Program-made: the position numbers and the translations under genes
Notes under the pieces: generated by a model
Databases searched by the model: none
What the model was told of the DNA's origin: nothing
What the model saw: only the letters and a program-made list of their open reading frames with translations
In this document: one piece after another, positions 1 through 7,679 of the stretch
Layout of the letters: every line of letters begins with the position of its first letter
Position numbering within the stretch: the stretch's first letter is position 1
From: JALZAA01 sp046724655
Lineage (GTDB): Bacteria; Actinomycetota; Acidimicrobiia; IMCC26256; JACDBD01
Direction of reading: 5' to 3'
Length of the DNA: 16,837 nucleotides
Assembly (NCBI GenBank): GCA_046724655.1
Contig: JBKOWY010000161.1
Span: forward strand, 1 to 16,837

Positions 1-212
1 GGTCCGTTGGGTGACGCGCCCGTCACCGCCTCGGTCTGCTGGCGGATCCGCTCGAGCCCGAGCTCGACCGCGGCCTGAGCCTTCTCGACCGGAGCGCTCT
101 GCCGCGCGTCCTCGAGCCAGCGCCGGATCTGCTCGTAGCGCTCGCGACCCGCCTTGGACCCCAGGTAGTAACCGATCGCGAAACCGACGAGGAGGCCAAC
201 ACGAAATCGCAT
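1..212 (-). CDS. YtxH-like membrane-anchored protein (partial, runs off left edge)
   Basis: The minus strand encodes at least 70 residues from an ATG at 212, and the C-terminus lies outside the window. Residues 2-18 form a short hydrophobic segment rich in Gly (VGLLVGFAIGYYLG), followed at once by SKAGRERYEQIRRWL and then a charged Ala/Glu/Gln helix. A glycine-rich membrane segment followed by a basic amphipathic helix is the usual look of YtxH-domain proteins, a small envelope-associated family of poorly known function. The start is supported by a TACAAC element (220-225, minus strand) 7 bases upstream, which fits leaderless transcription. It is divergent from the HTH gene at 337, with an SOS-like box in the shared spacer. 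Confidence 0.72.
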   Translation of the reverse strand, partial: MRFRVGLLVGFAIGYYLGSKAGRERYEQIRRWLEDARQSAPVEKAQAAVELGLERIRQQTEAVTGASPNG

Positions 213-262
213 GCCGCACGTTGTACCGCGACGCAGGCGATCCGTACACCTGCCGCGCGGCA

Positions 263-276
263 CGAACACCCGTTCG
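263..276. promoter_or_regulatory. LexA/SOS-like box 1
   Basis: The sequence is CGAAC-ACCC-GTTCG, the core of the Gram-positive/actinobacterial LexA operator (CGAAC-N4-GTTCG). It ends one base before a TATACT -10 element at 278-283, so bound repressor would cover the promoter spacer of the gene starting at 337. The outermost T and A of the longer mycobacterial consensus TCGAAC-N4-GTTCGA are not matched here. Confidence 0.45.
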
Positions 277-277
277 C

Positions 278-283
278 TATACT
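278..283 (+). promoter_or_regulatory. -10 element of the HTH/LAGLIDADG-like gene
   Basis: TATACT is a near-perfect -10 hexamer. I see no convincing -35 hexamer 16-18 bases upstream. Initiation near 290 would leave a leader of about 47 bases carrying the Shine-Dalgarno sequence GGAAGGAG region (about 319-326) before the ATG at 337. Confidence 0.5.
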
Positions 284-336
284 TGTCTCGTTGCACTTCC
301 CCCATCCGCCATGCGAGGGGGAAGGAGCCGGCAGCC

Positions 337-1119
337 ATGGGCTACCGGGGCAAGGTCAAAGAGCAAGAAGCAGCGCGTGAGCTGCGCGCCGAGGGCCACA
401 CCCTCGCCGACATCGCCGCCAAGCTCGGCGTCTCGAAGTCGTCTGTCTCGCTGTGGGTCCGCGACGTCCCGTTCACGCCGTCCCCGCGCAACTACGGACC
501 CCAGCGCCGCCGCCAGCCCCTACGGGAGAAGCGGCTTAGCCAAATTGAAGAACTGAATCGGCAGGGCGAAGCGCGGATCGGACGGTTGAGCGAGGAAGCG
601 TTCTTCGTCGCCGGCGTCGCCCTGTACGCCGGGGAGGGCGGAAAGACGGATAGATCGGTGCGGTTTCCGAACAGCGATCCCGAGATGGTGCGCTTCTTCT
701 GCGCGTGGCTTCGCCGGTTCTTCACGATTGATGAGTCACGGCTTCGTTGCCGTGTTTACCTTCACCAAGGTCTAGATCTCGAGGGCGCCGAGGCTTTCTG
801 GTCAGATCTGACGAGGATACCGCGAAGCCAATTCGGCAAGCCATATCGGGCCGTGCCAGATCCGAGCATTCGGCGGAACAAGCACGAGCACGGCTGCTTC
901 TACCTCAACTATTCCTGCTCGCGCACGCACCGGGAAATAATGGGCTTGGTTCGCGCGCTGCTATCTTCGCGGTGCTATTCCGGGGTGGCGCAACAGGTAG
1001 CGCAACGGATTGTTAATCCGGAGATTGCGGGTTCGAGCCCCGCCCCCGGAGCCACACCTCAAACCTTGCCGAGTTGCCTGACGATCTTGCCCAACGACGA
1101 GAAGTCCTCGCGCCCGTAA
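337..1119 (+). CDS. HTH + LAGLIDADG-like protein whose reading frame runs through the tRNA-Asn gene
   Basis: From the ATG at 337 (Shine-Dalgarno GGAAGGAG about 10 bases upstream) the frame is 260 codons, but only the first 214 lie before the tRNA that begins at 979. Residues 21-43 (GHTLADIAAKLGVSKSSVSL...) are a resolvase/sigma-type helix-turn-helix. Residues about 88-172 (VAGVALYAGEG, then the ..RFPNSDPEMVRFFCAWLRRFF region) resemble the compact LAGLIDADG-like fold seen in many actinobacterial hypothetical proteins. Residues 188-211 (YLNYSCSRTHREIMGLVRAL) look like the family's conserved end. No stop codon occurs before the tRNA, so residues 215-240 (GVAQQVAQRIVNPEIAGSSP) are only a translation of tRNA sequence. 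The biological C-terminus is therefore uncertain. A DNA-binding or homing-endonuclease-related role is inference. An SOS-like box overlaps its promoter. Confidence 0.62.
   Translation: MGYRGKVKEQEAARELRAEGHTLADIAAKLGVSKSSVSLWVRDVPFTPSPRNYGPQRRRQPLREKRLSQIEELNRQGEARIGRLSEEAFFVAGVALYAGEGGKTDRSVRFPNSDPEMVRFFCAWLRRFFTIDESRLRCRVYLHQGLDLEGAEAFWSDLTRIPRSQFGKPYRAVPDPSIRRNKHEHGCFYLNYSCSRTHREIMGLVRALLSSRCYSGVAQQVAQRIVNPEIAGSSPAPGATPQTLPSCLTILPNDEKSSRP
962..967 (+). promoter_or_regulatory. possible internal -10 element for tRNA-Asn
   Basis: TATCTT lies 11 bases upstream of the tRNA 5' end, inside the coding frame of the upstream gene. It would place initiation about five bases before the mature tRNA. 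No good -35 is visible, so the tRNA may instead be processed from the upstream transcript. Confidence 0.25.
979..1054 (+). tRNA. tRNA-Asn(GTT)
   Basis: All cloverleaf parts can be laid out. The 7-bp acceptor stem TCCGGGG/CCCCGGA is perfect (979-985 with 1044-1050). The D stem is GCGC/GCGC. The anticodon loop TTGTTAA carries GTT. The T stem is GCGGG/CCCGC with loop TTCGAGC. The discriminator is G1051 and CCA is encoded at 1052-1054. The top pair of the anticodon stem is an A-G mismatch. The gene is embedded in the open reading frame of the upstream HTH gene, and its 3' end is only four bases from the stop codon of the convergent oxidoreductase gene. Confidence 0.95.
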
Positions 1120-1943
1120 CCCGCGGCGCTGGCGGCGTCGAGAAGCTGCCGCACGATCCCCGACGTGAACAGCGGTGTGTCTGCCCGGGCGGCCAACCCG
1201 ATCGCGAGGTCGAGGTCCTTGGCCATGAGGTCCGTCATGAACCCCGGCTGCCAGTTGTTCGACGCCGGGCCGTCGGGCAGCACCCCCTCGAACGGGATGC
1301 GCGTACGGATCGCATTGCAGTCGCCGGTCGACTGCGTGATCACCTCGTGCAGCTTGCGCAGATCGACACCCGCCTTGGCTGCCATCGTGGTGGCCTCGGC
1401 GACGGCGAGCGTCTGCGCCGCGTAGATGAGGTTGTTGCACAGCTTGACGATCTGGCCGGTGCCGGGCCCGCCGACGTACACGATCGAACCCGCGAACGGC
1501 GCGAGCGCCGGCCGCGCCGCGGCCAGCACGTCTGCGTCCCCGCCCACCATGAGTGTGAGCGTTCCCTTCTTGGCGCCGACCGTGCCGCCCGACAGGGGCG
1601 CCTCCAGGTAGCGCGCTCCGGTCGCGTTCACCCGCTCGTGCTGCGCCCGCTCGACGTCGGGATCGATCGTCGACGCGTCGACGACGATCTTGCCGTCGCT
1701 CAACGCCCGCAACGCCCCGTCGAGGACTTGCACGACATCGGGCGAGTTCGGAACGCACACGATCGTGATCTGGCTCGCGCTCACCACACCAGCAGGGCCG
1801 TCGCCCTCGGTCGCGCCGGCCGCGACCGCACTTTCAATTGGTGCACGGCTTCGCGATGCCACTGTGACGTCGTGACCGGCGTCGATGAGGTGGCGGGTCA
1901 TCGGTAGCCCCATCGCGCCGAGACCTACGAATCCAACCTTCAT
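1059..1943 (-). CDS. NAD(P)-dependent 3-hydroxyisobutyrate dehydrogenase-family oxidoreductase
   Basis: This 294-residue protein has the normal length of the beta-hydroxyacid dehydrogenase family, whose members oxidise or reduce 3-hydroxyisobutyrate, tartronate semialdehyde and similar short hydroxyacids with NAD(P). The N-terminus KVGFVGLGAMGLPM carries the Rossmann motif GLGAMG (residues 7-12). The substrate loop is EAPLSGGTVGAKKGTL (about 114-129). The catalytic motif GxxxKxxxN is present with K167 and N171, and a second conserved lysine is in KDLDLA (K242). The ATG at 1943 is chosen because the Rossmann strand begins there and TACGGT (1950-1955, minus strand) sits six bases upstream, fitting a leaderless start. 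An in-frame extension upstream has no family similarity. The true substrate cannot be told from sequence. Confidence 0.92.
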   Translation of the reverse strand: MKVGFVGLGAMGLPMTRHLIDAGHDVTVASRSRAPIESAVAAGATEGDGPAGVVSASQITIVCVPNSPDVVQVLDGALRALSDGKIVVDASTIDPDVERAQHERVNATGARYLEAPLSGGTVGAKKGTLTLMVGGDADVLAAARPALAPFAGSIVYVGGPGTGQIVKLCNNLIYAAQTLAVAEATTMAAKAGVDLRKLHEVITQSTGDCNAIRTRIPFEGVLPDGPASNNWQPGFMTDLMAKDLDLAIGLAARADTPLFTSGIVRQLLDAASAAGYGREDFSSLGKIVRQLGKV

Positions 1944-2000
1944 GCAGTCACCGTAACCCGAGCGCCGGCACGCGAACGCGGCGTGTAGTTTCGACTCTTC

Positions 2001-2672
2001 ATGGGTCGGCGCGTCGCACAGCATGTTCCGCTCGACGTCGTCACCCTTCCGTCTTGGGTTGAGCTGCGCCGACGGCTCCCACGTCTCCTGCTCGGGATCC
2101 CGGTCCTCGGGCTCGGGATCGCAATGACGTTGCAGGCACGCCTGGGCGTGAGTCCGTACGACGTTCTGCACCAGGGCTTGGCGAAGCGGACAGGCCTGAG
2201 CTTCGGCACGGTCGTGATCGGAGTCGGGCTCGTGATCCTTCTGCTATGGATCCCTCTGCGACAACGACCCGGGATCGGAACCGTGGTCAACACGCTGACC
2301 GTCGGACTCGTGATCGATCTCGCCCTACAGGTGCTGCCGGAACCGGACTTGCTTGCCGGCCGAATCGCGTTGCTGCTCGCGGGTGTCGTCATCGCGGCGC
2401 TCGGAATGGGGCTCTATATCGGCGCCGGTCTCGGGCCCGGACCCCGCGACGGGCTGATGACCGGCATCGCCGCCAAGGGATACCCGCTGTGGGCAGTGCG
2501 CACGGTGCTCGAGGTCACGGCGTTGCTCGCAGGCTGGGCGCTCGGTGGCAACGTCGGCGTCGGCACGGTCGTCTTCGCGTTCAGTATCGGGCCGCTCGGC
2601 CACTTCTTCCTCGCGCGCCTGCATCTCGGGGACGTCCCCGCGGATCTCGGTCCCGGGACGGCGGGGGAGTGA
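2001..2672 (+). CDS. YczE/YyaS-type integral membrane protein
   Basis: This 223-residue protein has about five or six hydrophobic helices (roughly 27-45, 68-86, 95-112, 121-142, 163-182 and 185-205). It carries two internally similar signatures: GVSPYDVLHQGLA after helix 1 and GLGPGPRDGLMTGIA after the fourth helix. These repeated G-x-x-P-x-D motifs are typical of the YczE/YitT-like membrane family, whose transported substrate is not established. The ATG at 2001 lacks a Shine-Dalgarno sequence, but TAGTTT at 1986-1991 could give a leaderless or nearly leaderless mRNA. It is divergent from the dehydrogenase at 1943 (57-base spacer). Its TGA overlaps a possible GTG start of the next gene, suggesting translational coupling. 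Confidence 0.85.
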   Translation: MGRRVAQHVPLDVVTLPSWVELRRRLPRLLLGIPVLGLGIAMTLQARLGVSPYDVLHQGLAKRTGLSFGTVVIGVGLVILLLWIPLRQRPGIGTVVNTLTVGLVIDLALQVLPEPDLLAGRIALLLAGVVIAALGMGLYIGAGLGPGPRDGLMTGIAAKGYPLWAVRTVLEVTALLAGWALGGNVGVGTVVFAFSIGPLGHFFLARLHLGDVPADLGPGTAGE

Positions 2673-2680
2673 CCAGCCCC

Positions 2681-3634
2681 ATGCGCATCGGGGTGATCGG
2701 CACGGGCTTTGGCGCACGCGTCGTGGCGCCCGTGTTCTCGGCGACCGACGGCTGCACAGTCGTGGACGTGGTGAGCGCACGCGATGGCCGCAGAGTCGCC
2801 GAGCTGTGCCGGCGTGATCTCGACCTCGTCTCCATTCATTCGCCGCCGTTCCTGCACGCGGAGCACGTGCGCACCGCGATCTCGGCCGGGCATCACGTGC
2901 TCTGCGACAAGCCGTTTGGCGTTCACGCCGGGGAGGCGGAGCAGATGCTCGAGCTCGCCGAAGCCGGCGAGGTCGTGCACGCAGTCAATTTCGAGTTCCG
3001 GCAGCAGCCTGCTCGCCGGCGTGTCCACGAGCTGGTGCACTCCGGCGCCGTCGGCCAGGTCGAGCACGTGCAGTGGACGAGCACGAACGCGGTGTTCCGG
3101 CGTCCGCTGCGCCCGTACGGCTGGCTCTTCGACCGGGCCCGCGGCGGCGGTTGGGTCGGCGCATGGGGTTCGCACGCGGTCGACGCCCTTCGGTGGCTCC
3201 TCGGCGAGGTGACCGCCGCCACGGCGCGATGCCGGGTGACGATCCCCGAGCGCCCTGACGCCGATGGCCGGCCGCACGAGGTGGACGCCGAGGACGCCTT
3301 TACCGCCTGGCTCGAGTTCGAGAACGGATCGACCGCCATGCTCGACAGCTCGTCCTCGGCTCCCGCCTCGATCGCGCATCGCATCGTTGTCACGGGCTCC
3401 GATGGCGTGCTGGAGGTCGTCGGCGACGCCAAGGTGGTGTGGCGACGAATGGACGGAACACCCGAGGAGTTCAGTGAGGTCCGGTCCGACTCCGGTGGCG
3501 ATCCGCACGTCGTTCCGATGCGCCGGTGGGTGGAACTCGTACGCGACGCCGTCCGTGACGGCGAGCCGATCGTCCCGAGCTTCGCCGACGGCCTCGCGTG
3601 CCGGCGCGTGCTGGACCGCTTCCTCGGTTCTTGA
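2681..3634 (+). CDS. Gfo/Idh/MocA family NAD(P)-dependent oxidoreductase
   Basis: This 317-residue protein has the two-domain layout of glucose-fructose oxidoreductase/inositol dehydrogenase relatives. The Rossmann start is MRIGVIGTGFGARV (GTGFGA at 7-12). The conserved lysine is in CDKPFG (K77, the EKP motif with Asp for Glu). The C-terminal sheet domain contains GGGWVGAWGSHAVDALRW (about 156-172). In relatives the D-x-x-x-H catalytic pair lies here. H165 is kept, but the Asp position is A161. The start could also be GTG 2669, which overlaps the preceding TGA in a GTGA arrangement. ATG 2681 is preferred because the Rossmann strand begins there and GGGGGAG (2663-2669) sits 11 bases upstream. 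It probably forms an operon with the YczE-like gene. The substrate is unknown. Confidence 0.9.
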   Translation: MRIGVIGTGFGARVVAPVFSATDGCTVVDVVSARDGRRVAELCRRDLDLVSIHSPPFLHAEHVRTAISAGHHVLCDKPFGVHAGEAEQMLELAEAGEVVHAVNFEFRQQPARRRVHELVHSGAVGQVEHVQWTSTNAVFRRPLRPYGWLFDRARGGGWVGAWGSHAVDALRWLLGEVTAATARCRVTIPERPDADGRPHEVDAEDAFTAWLEFENGSTAMLDSSSSAPASIAHRIVVTGSDGVLEVVGDAKVVWRRMDGTPEEFSEVRSDSGGDPHVVPMRRWVELVRDAVRDGEPIVPSFADGLACRRVLDRFLGS

Positions 3635-3660
3635 CTGTCGCCGTCGCAAGCTCCGGATCT

Positions 3661-3692
3661 GCGGCGACGGTCGGCAAAGCCGCCGTCGCCGC
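3661..3692. terminator. shared hairpin between convergent genes
   Basis: GCGGCGACGG (3661-3670) pairs with CCGTCGCCGC (3683-3692). The inner CGGC/GCCG (3672-3675 with 3679-3682) closes on AAA, giving about 14 bp with one bulged T. It lies between the converging ends at 3634 and 3703 and could stop transcription from both sides. There is no T run, so factor-independent termination is uncertain. Confidence 0.55.
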
Positions 3693-3702
3693 GGGTTGAG
3701 GC

Positions 3703-6700
3703 TCAGGCGACCGACGTCGTGTCGCGAGGCGTGAGCTCACGACCGCCGGTGGCAGCAAGACGGAACGCTGTCTCCCACCCGGTCGCAGCCAGCCCGAGCG
3801 CGTCGAGCCGGGCGCGGGCCTCGGCGCGCATCGCCTCCGCCTCGGAATCGCCGAGCACTTCCAGAACATGCGCCTGCGCGAGCCGAGCCAGCGCCTGATC
3901 GAGAGGCGACTCCGTCTCGTCGGCGAGGGCGAGCACGGTGGCACCGGCTTCCCGGGCGCACGCGTCGTCCTCGAGCTGCGCACACGCCAGCGCGCGCGCC
4001 ATCCAGGCCTGGAGGTGATCGAGGTAACCGCCGACGGAGACTGCGTTCGCGTGGTCGGTCAGCGCCACCGCGCGTTCAGGCTGGCCTGCAGCCGCCAGCA
4101 CCAGGGCCTCGGTCCCCGCGCTCGCGAGGAGGAGCATGTCGCTGTCGCCGCGGGGAGCGTCGAGTTGTGCCAGCGCCCCTCCGACGTCGCCGGACTGCAG
4201 CATCGCCCTGCTCATGCCGACGCGCGTCTCGTGCGTCACGAGGCTCTCGTCGTCAATCTGGGCGCCGATCCCGATCTCGTATTCCCGCCGGGCACGCTCG
4301 GCGTCGCCGATGTGTGCGGCGAGCGCGCCGGCCACCATCGCCGGTACCGCGACGAGACCGCGGTCGCCGAGCTCGTCGGTGAACGCGGCGACCTCGTCGT
4401 GAATGGCCTCCGCTTCCTCGATTCGGCCCAGGCATCCGAAGGCCCGCGCCGCGGGCGCAACCGACTGCACTTCGCCCCACCGGTCGCCGATCTCCTGGAA
4501 GAGGCGGCGGGCCTCCTGCGCCCGCTCGATCGCCACGGTCGGCCGCCCGGTCCAGAGCGCGACGTTGGCCAGCAGCACGGTCATCATCCCGGTCGCCCAC
4601 CGGTTGGCGGCTTCGGAGCCGTCGCGTAGGACGTCCGACGCGAGCTGCTCGGCGTCCGCCAGCTCACCCTGGTTGAAGCGAACCCACGCGAGCAACCCGA
4701 GCGCCCACGACAGCCCGCCCCAGTCGCCGATCTCCGCGAAGGCAGCGGCCGACTGGTTGATGCGCTCTTCTGCCTGCTCGGGACGCCCGCGCGTGAACGC
4801 GATCCAAGCCAGGTTCTGGAGCGCCCACGCCTCACCCCTGCGATCGCCGGCGTCACGGAAGATCGACAGGGCCTCGCAGATGGCCGCCTCGGCGTCGTCG
4901 AGCTCGCCGCGGAACAGCAGCGTCATGCCACGGCCACGAAGCGCGTTGGCGACTCCCTGGTCGTCGCCCAGTGCCCTCCACGCCGCCACCGCCTGGTCGA
5001 AGGTCGAGTCCGAGCCGATGAAGTTGCCCTCCTTCTGCTCGCAGTCCGCGAGCACCGTGAGTGCGCGGGCCTGGGCGCGTCGATCACCGGCGGCATGCGC
5101 GGCTTCGAGCAGCTGAGCGATCTCGTCTCGTGTCCCGGTGAGGTCGCGCTGCTCGACACGCGCTTGCGCTCGAGCGAGCCGCAGCCGCCAGCGCGTCTCG
5201 TCGTCCGTCCCGTCCGGGAGCACCGCAAGCGCCTGCTCGTAGCGGCGCTGCGCCCGAGGCCACGCCTCGACCTGCTCAGCCCGCGCCGCCGCCTGCTCGA
5301 GCGCGGCGACGGCCCGTGACCGCACGTCGGCCGGGACACCGTCGACGCGCCCCAGCTCCCGGACGAGCTCCGCCGCGACGCCGAAGTGATGGGCGATGGG
5401 GTCGACGGGCTCGTCGTCTCCTGTACGCCGCTCGGCCAGCCACCCGCCGAGCGCGGCGTGGCGCCGGGCCCGTTCGGCCTTCGTGAGCGTTCCGTAGGCG
5501 ACCTCGCGGATCAGCTCGGACTTGAAGGCGAACTCACCGTCCTCGAGCACCACGAGATCGCGATCGGCAAGGACGGACAGCGCCCGCTCCGCGCCCGCGA
5601 TCGACTGGGCGTCGCCGAGCCCGACGACCGCCTCGATGGGGCCGCTGGACCCGACGACGGCGCAGTCCTCGAGCACGGCGCGCTCCACCGCCGCGAGCGC
5701 GTCGAGCCGTGCCGAGACGAGCCCGCGCAGGGTGACAGGCAGATCGGCCGCTGCAAGCGCTCGTGCGCCGTCGATGTGGATCGCGCCGTCAGCGTCCCGA
5801 ATGAGCGCCGCGAGCTCTTCGACGAAGAGGGGATTCCCACCGCTGCGATCGCGCAGCTCGGCGACGAGCTCGGGCGTCGCATGCTCGCCGAGGTGCTCCC
5901 GGACGAGCGCGCCGGCAGCATCGGCATCGAGGGGATCGAGATGAAGAACCGCCACGTTGTGACGACCGGGCGCGGGCGTCCATCGTTCTTCCAGGTCGGG
6001 GCGCGCCGTCGCGATCAGCACGAATGGTAGGGCGCGCAGCTCGGCGAGCAGCCGGTCGACGAGCTCGAGCACGACGTCGTCGCCCCAGTGGAGATCAGAG
6101 AGCACGAACACCAGCGGGCGTTCACGCGCCAGCGCCTCGAAGTACGTCTGGATCGCCCACAACGCCTCGCTGCGCGCGCGTACCGGGTCGACGTCGGCCC
6201 GCTCTCCGAACCGGCCGAGCAGATAGAGGAGCCCGTCGGAGATGCGTTCGACATGGGCATCGTTCACGTCGCGTGCTGTGACACGGGCGACTGTCGCCTC
6301 GACCTTGCGGCGGGCGTCTGTCGTCGAGTCATCGAGCTCGACCCCGCAGGTGTGCCGGACGGCCTCGGCGCACGGCCACCACACGTTCGCCTCACCGTAC
6401 GGCAAGCACGGGCCCTTCATCACCGTCGCGCCGAGCTCCTCGTATGCCATCGACGCGAGCTCGATTGCCAGGCGGCTCTTGCCCACGCCTGCTTCGCCGA
6501 ACAGCAGAACGAGCTGCGCGCGCCGGCGGTTCACCGCCGCGTCGAACATTCGGCGCAGCAGTGCCATCTCCGGTTCCCGTCCAATGAGGGGTGCGCGCCC
6601 GTGCTTGGCGCGCTGTCCGGGCGGTGCGATCACCTCCTCTGCAGTCCACGCTTCGACCGGCTCTTCCCGGCCTTTGACGACCAAGGCGCCGAGCGCTTCG

Positions 6701-7254
6701 TACCGCACGACGCGGCGTGTCGCTTCGTACGTGAGCGGCCCGACGATCACTTGACCCGGGCGGGCCGCGGCCTGGAGCCGGCTGGCTATGTTCACGACAT
6801 CGCCCATGGCGGTGTACTCACCTGCGCCCCGCATCGCGCCGACGAGCACCTCGCCGGTGTTCACGCCGACTCGCATCTCGGCGCCGACGCGCAGTTCCTG
6901 CCGGAGTGCGGCGAGCGTCTGCTGCATCTGGAGCGCGGCCCGCACGGCCCGCTCGGCGTCGTCCTCGTGGGCGACGGGCGCGCCGAAGAGAGCCACGATG
7001 GCGTCGCCGACGATCTTGTCGATCTGACCGCCGAAGGCCGTGACGTCAGCGACCAGGCGCTCGAAGCAGCGGTCGAGGAGGTTCTTGACGTGCTCCGGAT
7101 CCGCGGACTCGGAGAAGGTCGTGAACCCGACGAGGTCCGCGAAGAGGACGGTGGCGATGCGGCGCTCGTCGGGCCGGGCGATCAGAGCGTGGCCGCAAGT
7201 CGGGCAGAACCGGGCCTCGTCAGGCGCGTTCGCGCCGCATGACCCGCACGTCAT
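3703..7254 (-). CDS. zinc-ribbon / class III nucleotidyl cyclase / AAA ATPase / TPR regulatory protein
   Basis: The protein is 1183 residues long. Residues 3-20 hold a Cys4 zinc ribbon (C3, C6, C17, C20). Residues about 31-195 are a class III adenylate/guanylate cyclase domain with metal aspartates D40 (FADLVGFT) and D84 (KIVGDAIVALFG), purine-site lysine K80, T148 in place of the usual Asp, and transition-state N155 and R159 (GDVVNIASRL). A Lys/Thr pair points to subclass IIIb and an active enzyme. Residues about 222-480 are an ATPase with Walker A GEAGVGKS (253-260), Walker B LVFVLSDLHWGDD (381-393, Ser where Glu is common) and GNPLFVEE. The remainder, from about 640, is helical TPR-like repeats. 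The ATG at 7254 is chosen because the zinc ribbon begins there and TATCCT lies six bases upstream. The likely role is a signal-responsive cyclase or scaffold; the ligand is unknown. Confidence 0.93.
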   Translation of the reverse strand: MTCGSCGANAPDEARFCPTCGHALIARPDERRIATVLFADLVGFTTFSESADPEHVKNLLDRCFERLVADVTAFGGQIDKIVGDAIVALFGAPVAHEDDAERAVRAALQMQQTLAALRQELRVGAEMRVGVNTGEVLVGAMRGAGEYTAMGDVVNIASRLQAAARPGQVIVGPLTYEATRRVVRYEALGALVVKGREEPVEAWTAEEVIAPPGQRAKHGRAPLIGREPEMALLRRMFDAAVNRRRAQLVLLFGEAGVGKSRLAIELASMAYEELGATVMKGPCLPYGEANVWWPCAEAVRHTCGVELDDSTTDARRKVEATVARVTARDVNDAHVERISDGLLYLLGRFGERADVDPVRARSEALWAIQTYFEALARERPLVFVLSDLHWGDDVVLELVDRLLAELRALPFVLIATARPDLEERWTPAPGRHNVAVLHLDPLDADAAGALVREHLGEHATPELVAELRDRSGGNPLFVEELAALIRDADGAIHIDGARALAAADLPVTLRGLVSARLDALAAVERAVLEDCAVVGSSGPIEAVVGLGDAQSIAGAERALSVLADRDLVVLEDGEFAFKSELIREVAYGTLTKAERARRHAALGGWLAERRTGDDEPVDPIAHHFGVAAELVRELGRVDGVPADVRSRAVAALEQAAARAEQVEAWPRAQRRYEQALAVLPDGTDDETRWRLRLARAQARVEQRDLTGTRDEIAQLLEAAHAAGDRRAQARALTVLADCEQKEGNFIGSDSTFDQAVAAWRALGDDQGVANALRGRGMTLLFRGELDDAEAAICEALSIFRDAGDRRGEAWALQNLAWIAFTRGRPEQAEERINQSAAAFAEIGDWGGLSWALGLLAWVRFNQGELADAEQLASDVLRDGSEAANRWATGMMTVLLANVALWTGRPTVAIERAQEARRLFQEIGDRWGEVQSVAPAARAFGCLGRIEEAEAIHDEVAAFTDELGDRGLVAVPAMVAGALAAHIGDAERARREYEIGIGAQIDDESLVTHETRVGMSRAMLQSGDVGGALAQLDAPRGDSDMLLLASAGTEALVLAAAGQPERAVALTDHANAVSVGGYLDHLQAWMARALACAQLEDDACAREAGATVLALADETESPLDQALARLAQAHVLEVLGDSEAEAMRAEARARLDALGLAATGWETAFRLAATGGRELTPRDTTSVA

Positions 7255-7309
7255 GAGGCCAGGATAGATGGGCGTAGGGGCGGATCTTGCAGGGATCTCC
7301 GGCTGTTCG

Positions 7310-7660
7310 TCAGCCGTTCGCGTCGGCTTCGAGGCCACGCCATTGCCGCAGAAGCGCCCACGAGTAGATGCCGGTGGTGTGGCCGTCGTTCCAGATGAAC
7401 GAGATGCCCCATGCGCCCACGAGCTCCGCGTTCTCGGCCCGGAGGGGCAGCGACGACGCCGGCTTCGGCCACACGGGCATCCCACGCTCGCGCAGCCCGC
7501 GGCACTCGGCGCAGGGGCAGTTCACCCGTAGCTCCTCGAGCGAGTAACTCGTGGTCTCGCCGTCGGGCCAGGTGGCGGTGAGGCCGACGGCCCGATCGAC
7601 GTCGATCGACGTCGGCGGGGGCGTGGTCTCGTCGACGGGGTCGGTGGGGGAGTCGGGCAT
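7310..7660 (-). CDS. DUF971 (gamma-butyrobetaine hydroxylase-like N-terminal domain) protein
   Basis: This 116-residue protein matches the DUF971 pattern: TWPDG, then SYSLEELRVNCPCAECRG (C48, C50, C53), and near the end ISFIWNDGHTTGIYSWALLR (about 86-105). Standalone DUF971 proteins are small and are often encoded near iron-sulfur-related genes; the Cys cluster may bind metal. The N-terminal 20 residues are Pro/Asp/Thr-rich and probably disordered. The ATG at 7660 is the first Met consistent with family length, because the frame upstream is antisense or overlapping sequence. It lies 19 bases after the radical SAM stop codon on the same strand, so the two probably share a transcript. Confidence 0.85.
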   Translation of the reverse strand: MPDSPTDPVDETTPPPTSIDVDRAVGLTATWPDGETTSYSLEELRVNCPCAECRGLRERGMPVWPKPASSLPLRAENAELVGAWGISFIWNDGHTTGIYSWALLRQWRGLEADANG

Positions 7661-7679
7661 GCGAAACGAGTGTGATGTC

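Noticed and set aside
979..1119. Residues 215-260 of the HTH protein as a genuine protein domain
   Set aside because: They are a translation of tRNA-Asn and of the antisense end of the dehydrogenase gene, not conserved protein sequence.
1074..1907. A 277-codon plus-strand ORF opposite the dehydrogenase
   Set aside because: The minus strand has a full catalytic set, and this product is only its antisense shadow.
2414..3649. A 411-codon minus-strand ORF opposite the YczE-like and Gfo/Idh genes
   Set aside because: The sense strand carries unmistakable Rossmann and membrane motifs, and the antisense product is Arg/His/Asp-rich with no recognisable fold.
6088..7242. A 384-codon plus-strand ORF opposite the cyclase gene
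   Set aside because: It mirrors the zinc-ribbon/cyclase/ATPase coding sequence, shows no domain of its own and has shadow-type composition, as expected in high-GC DNA.
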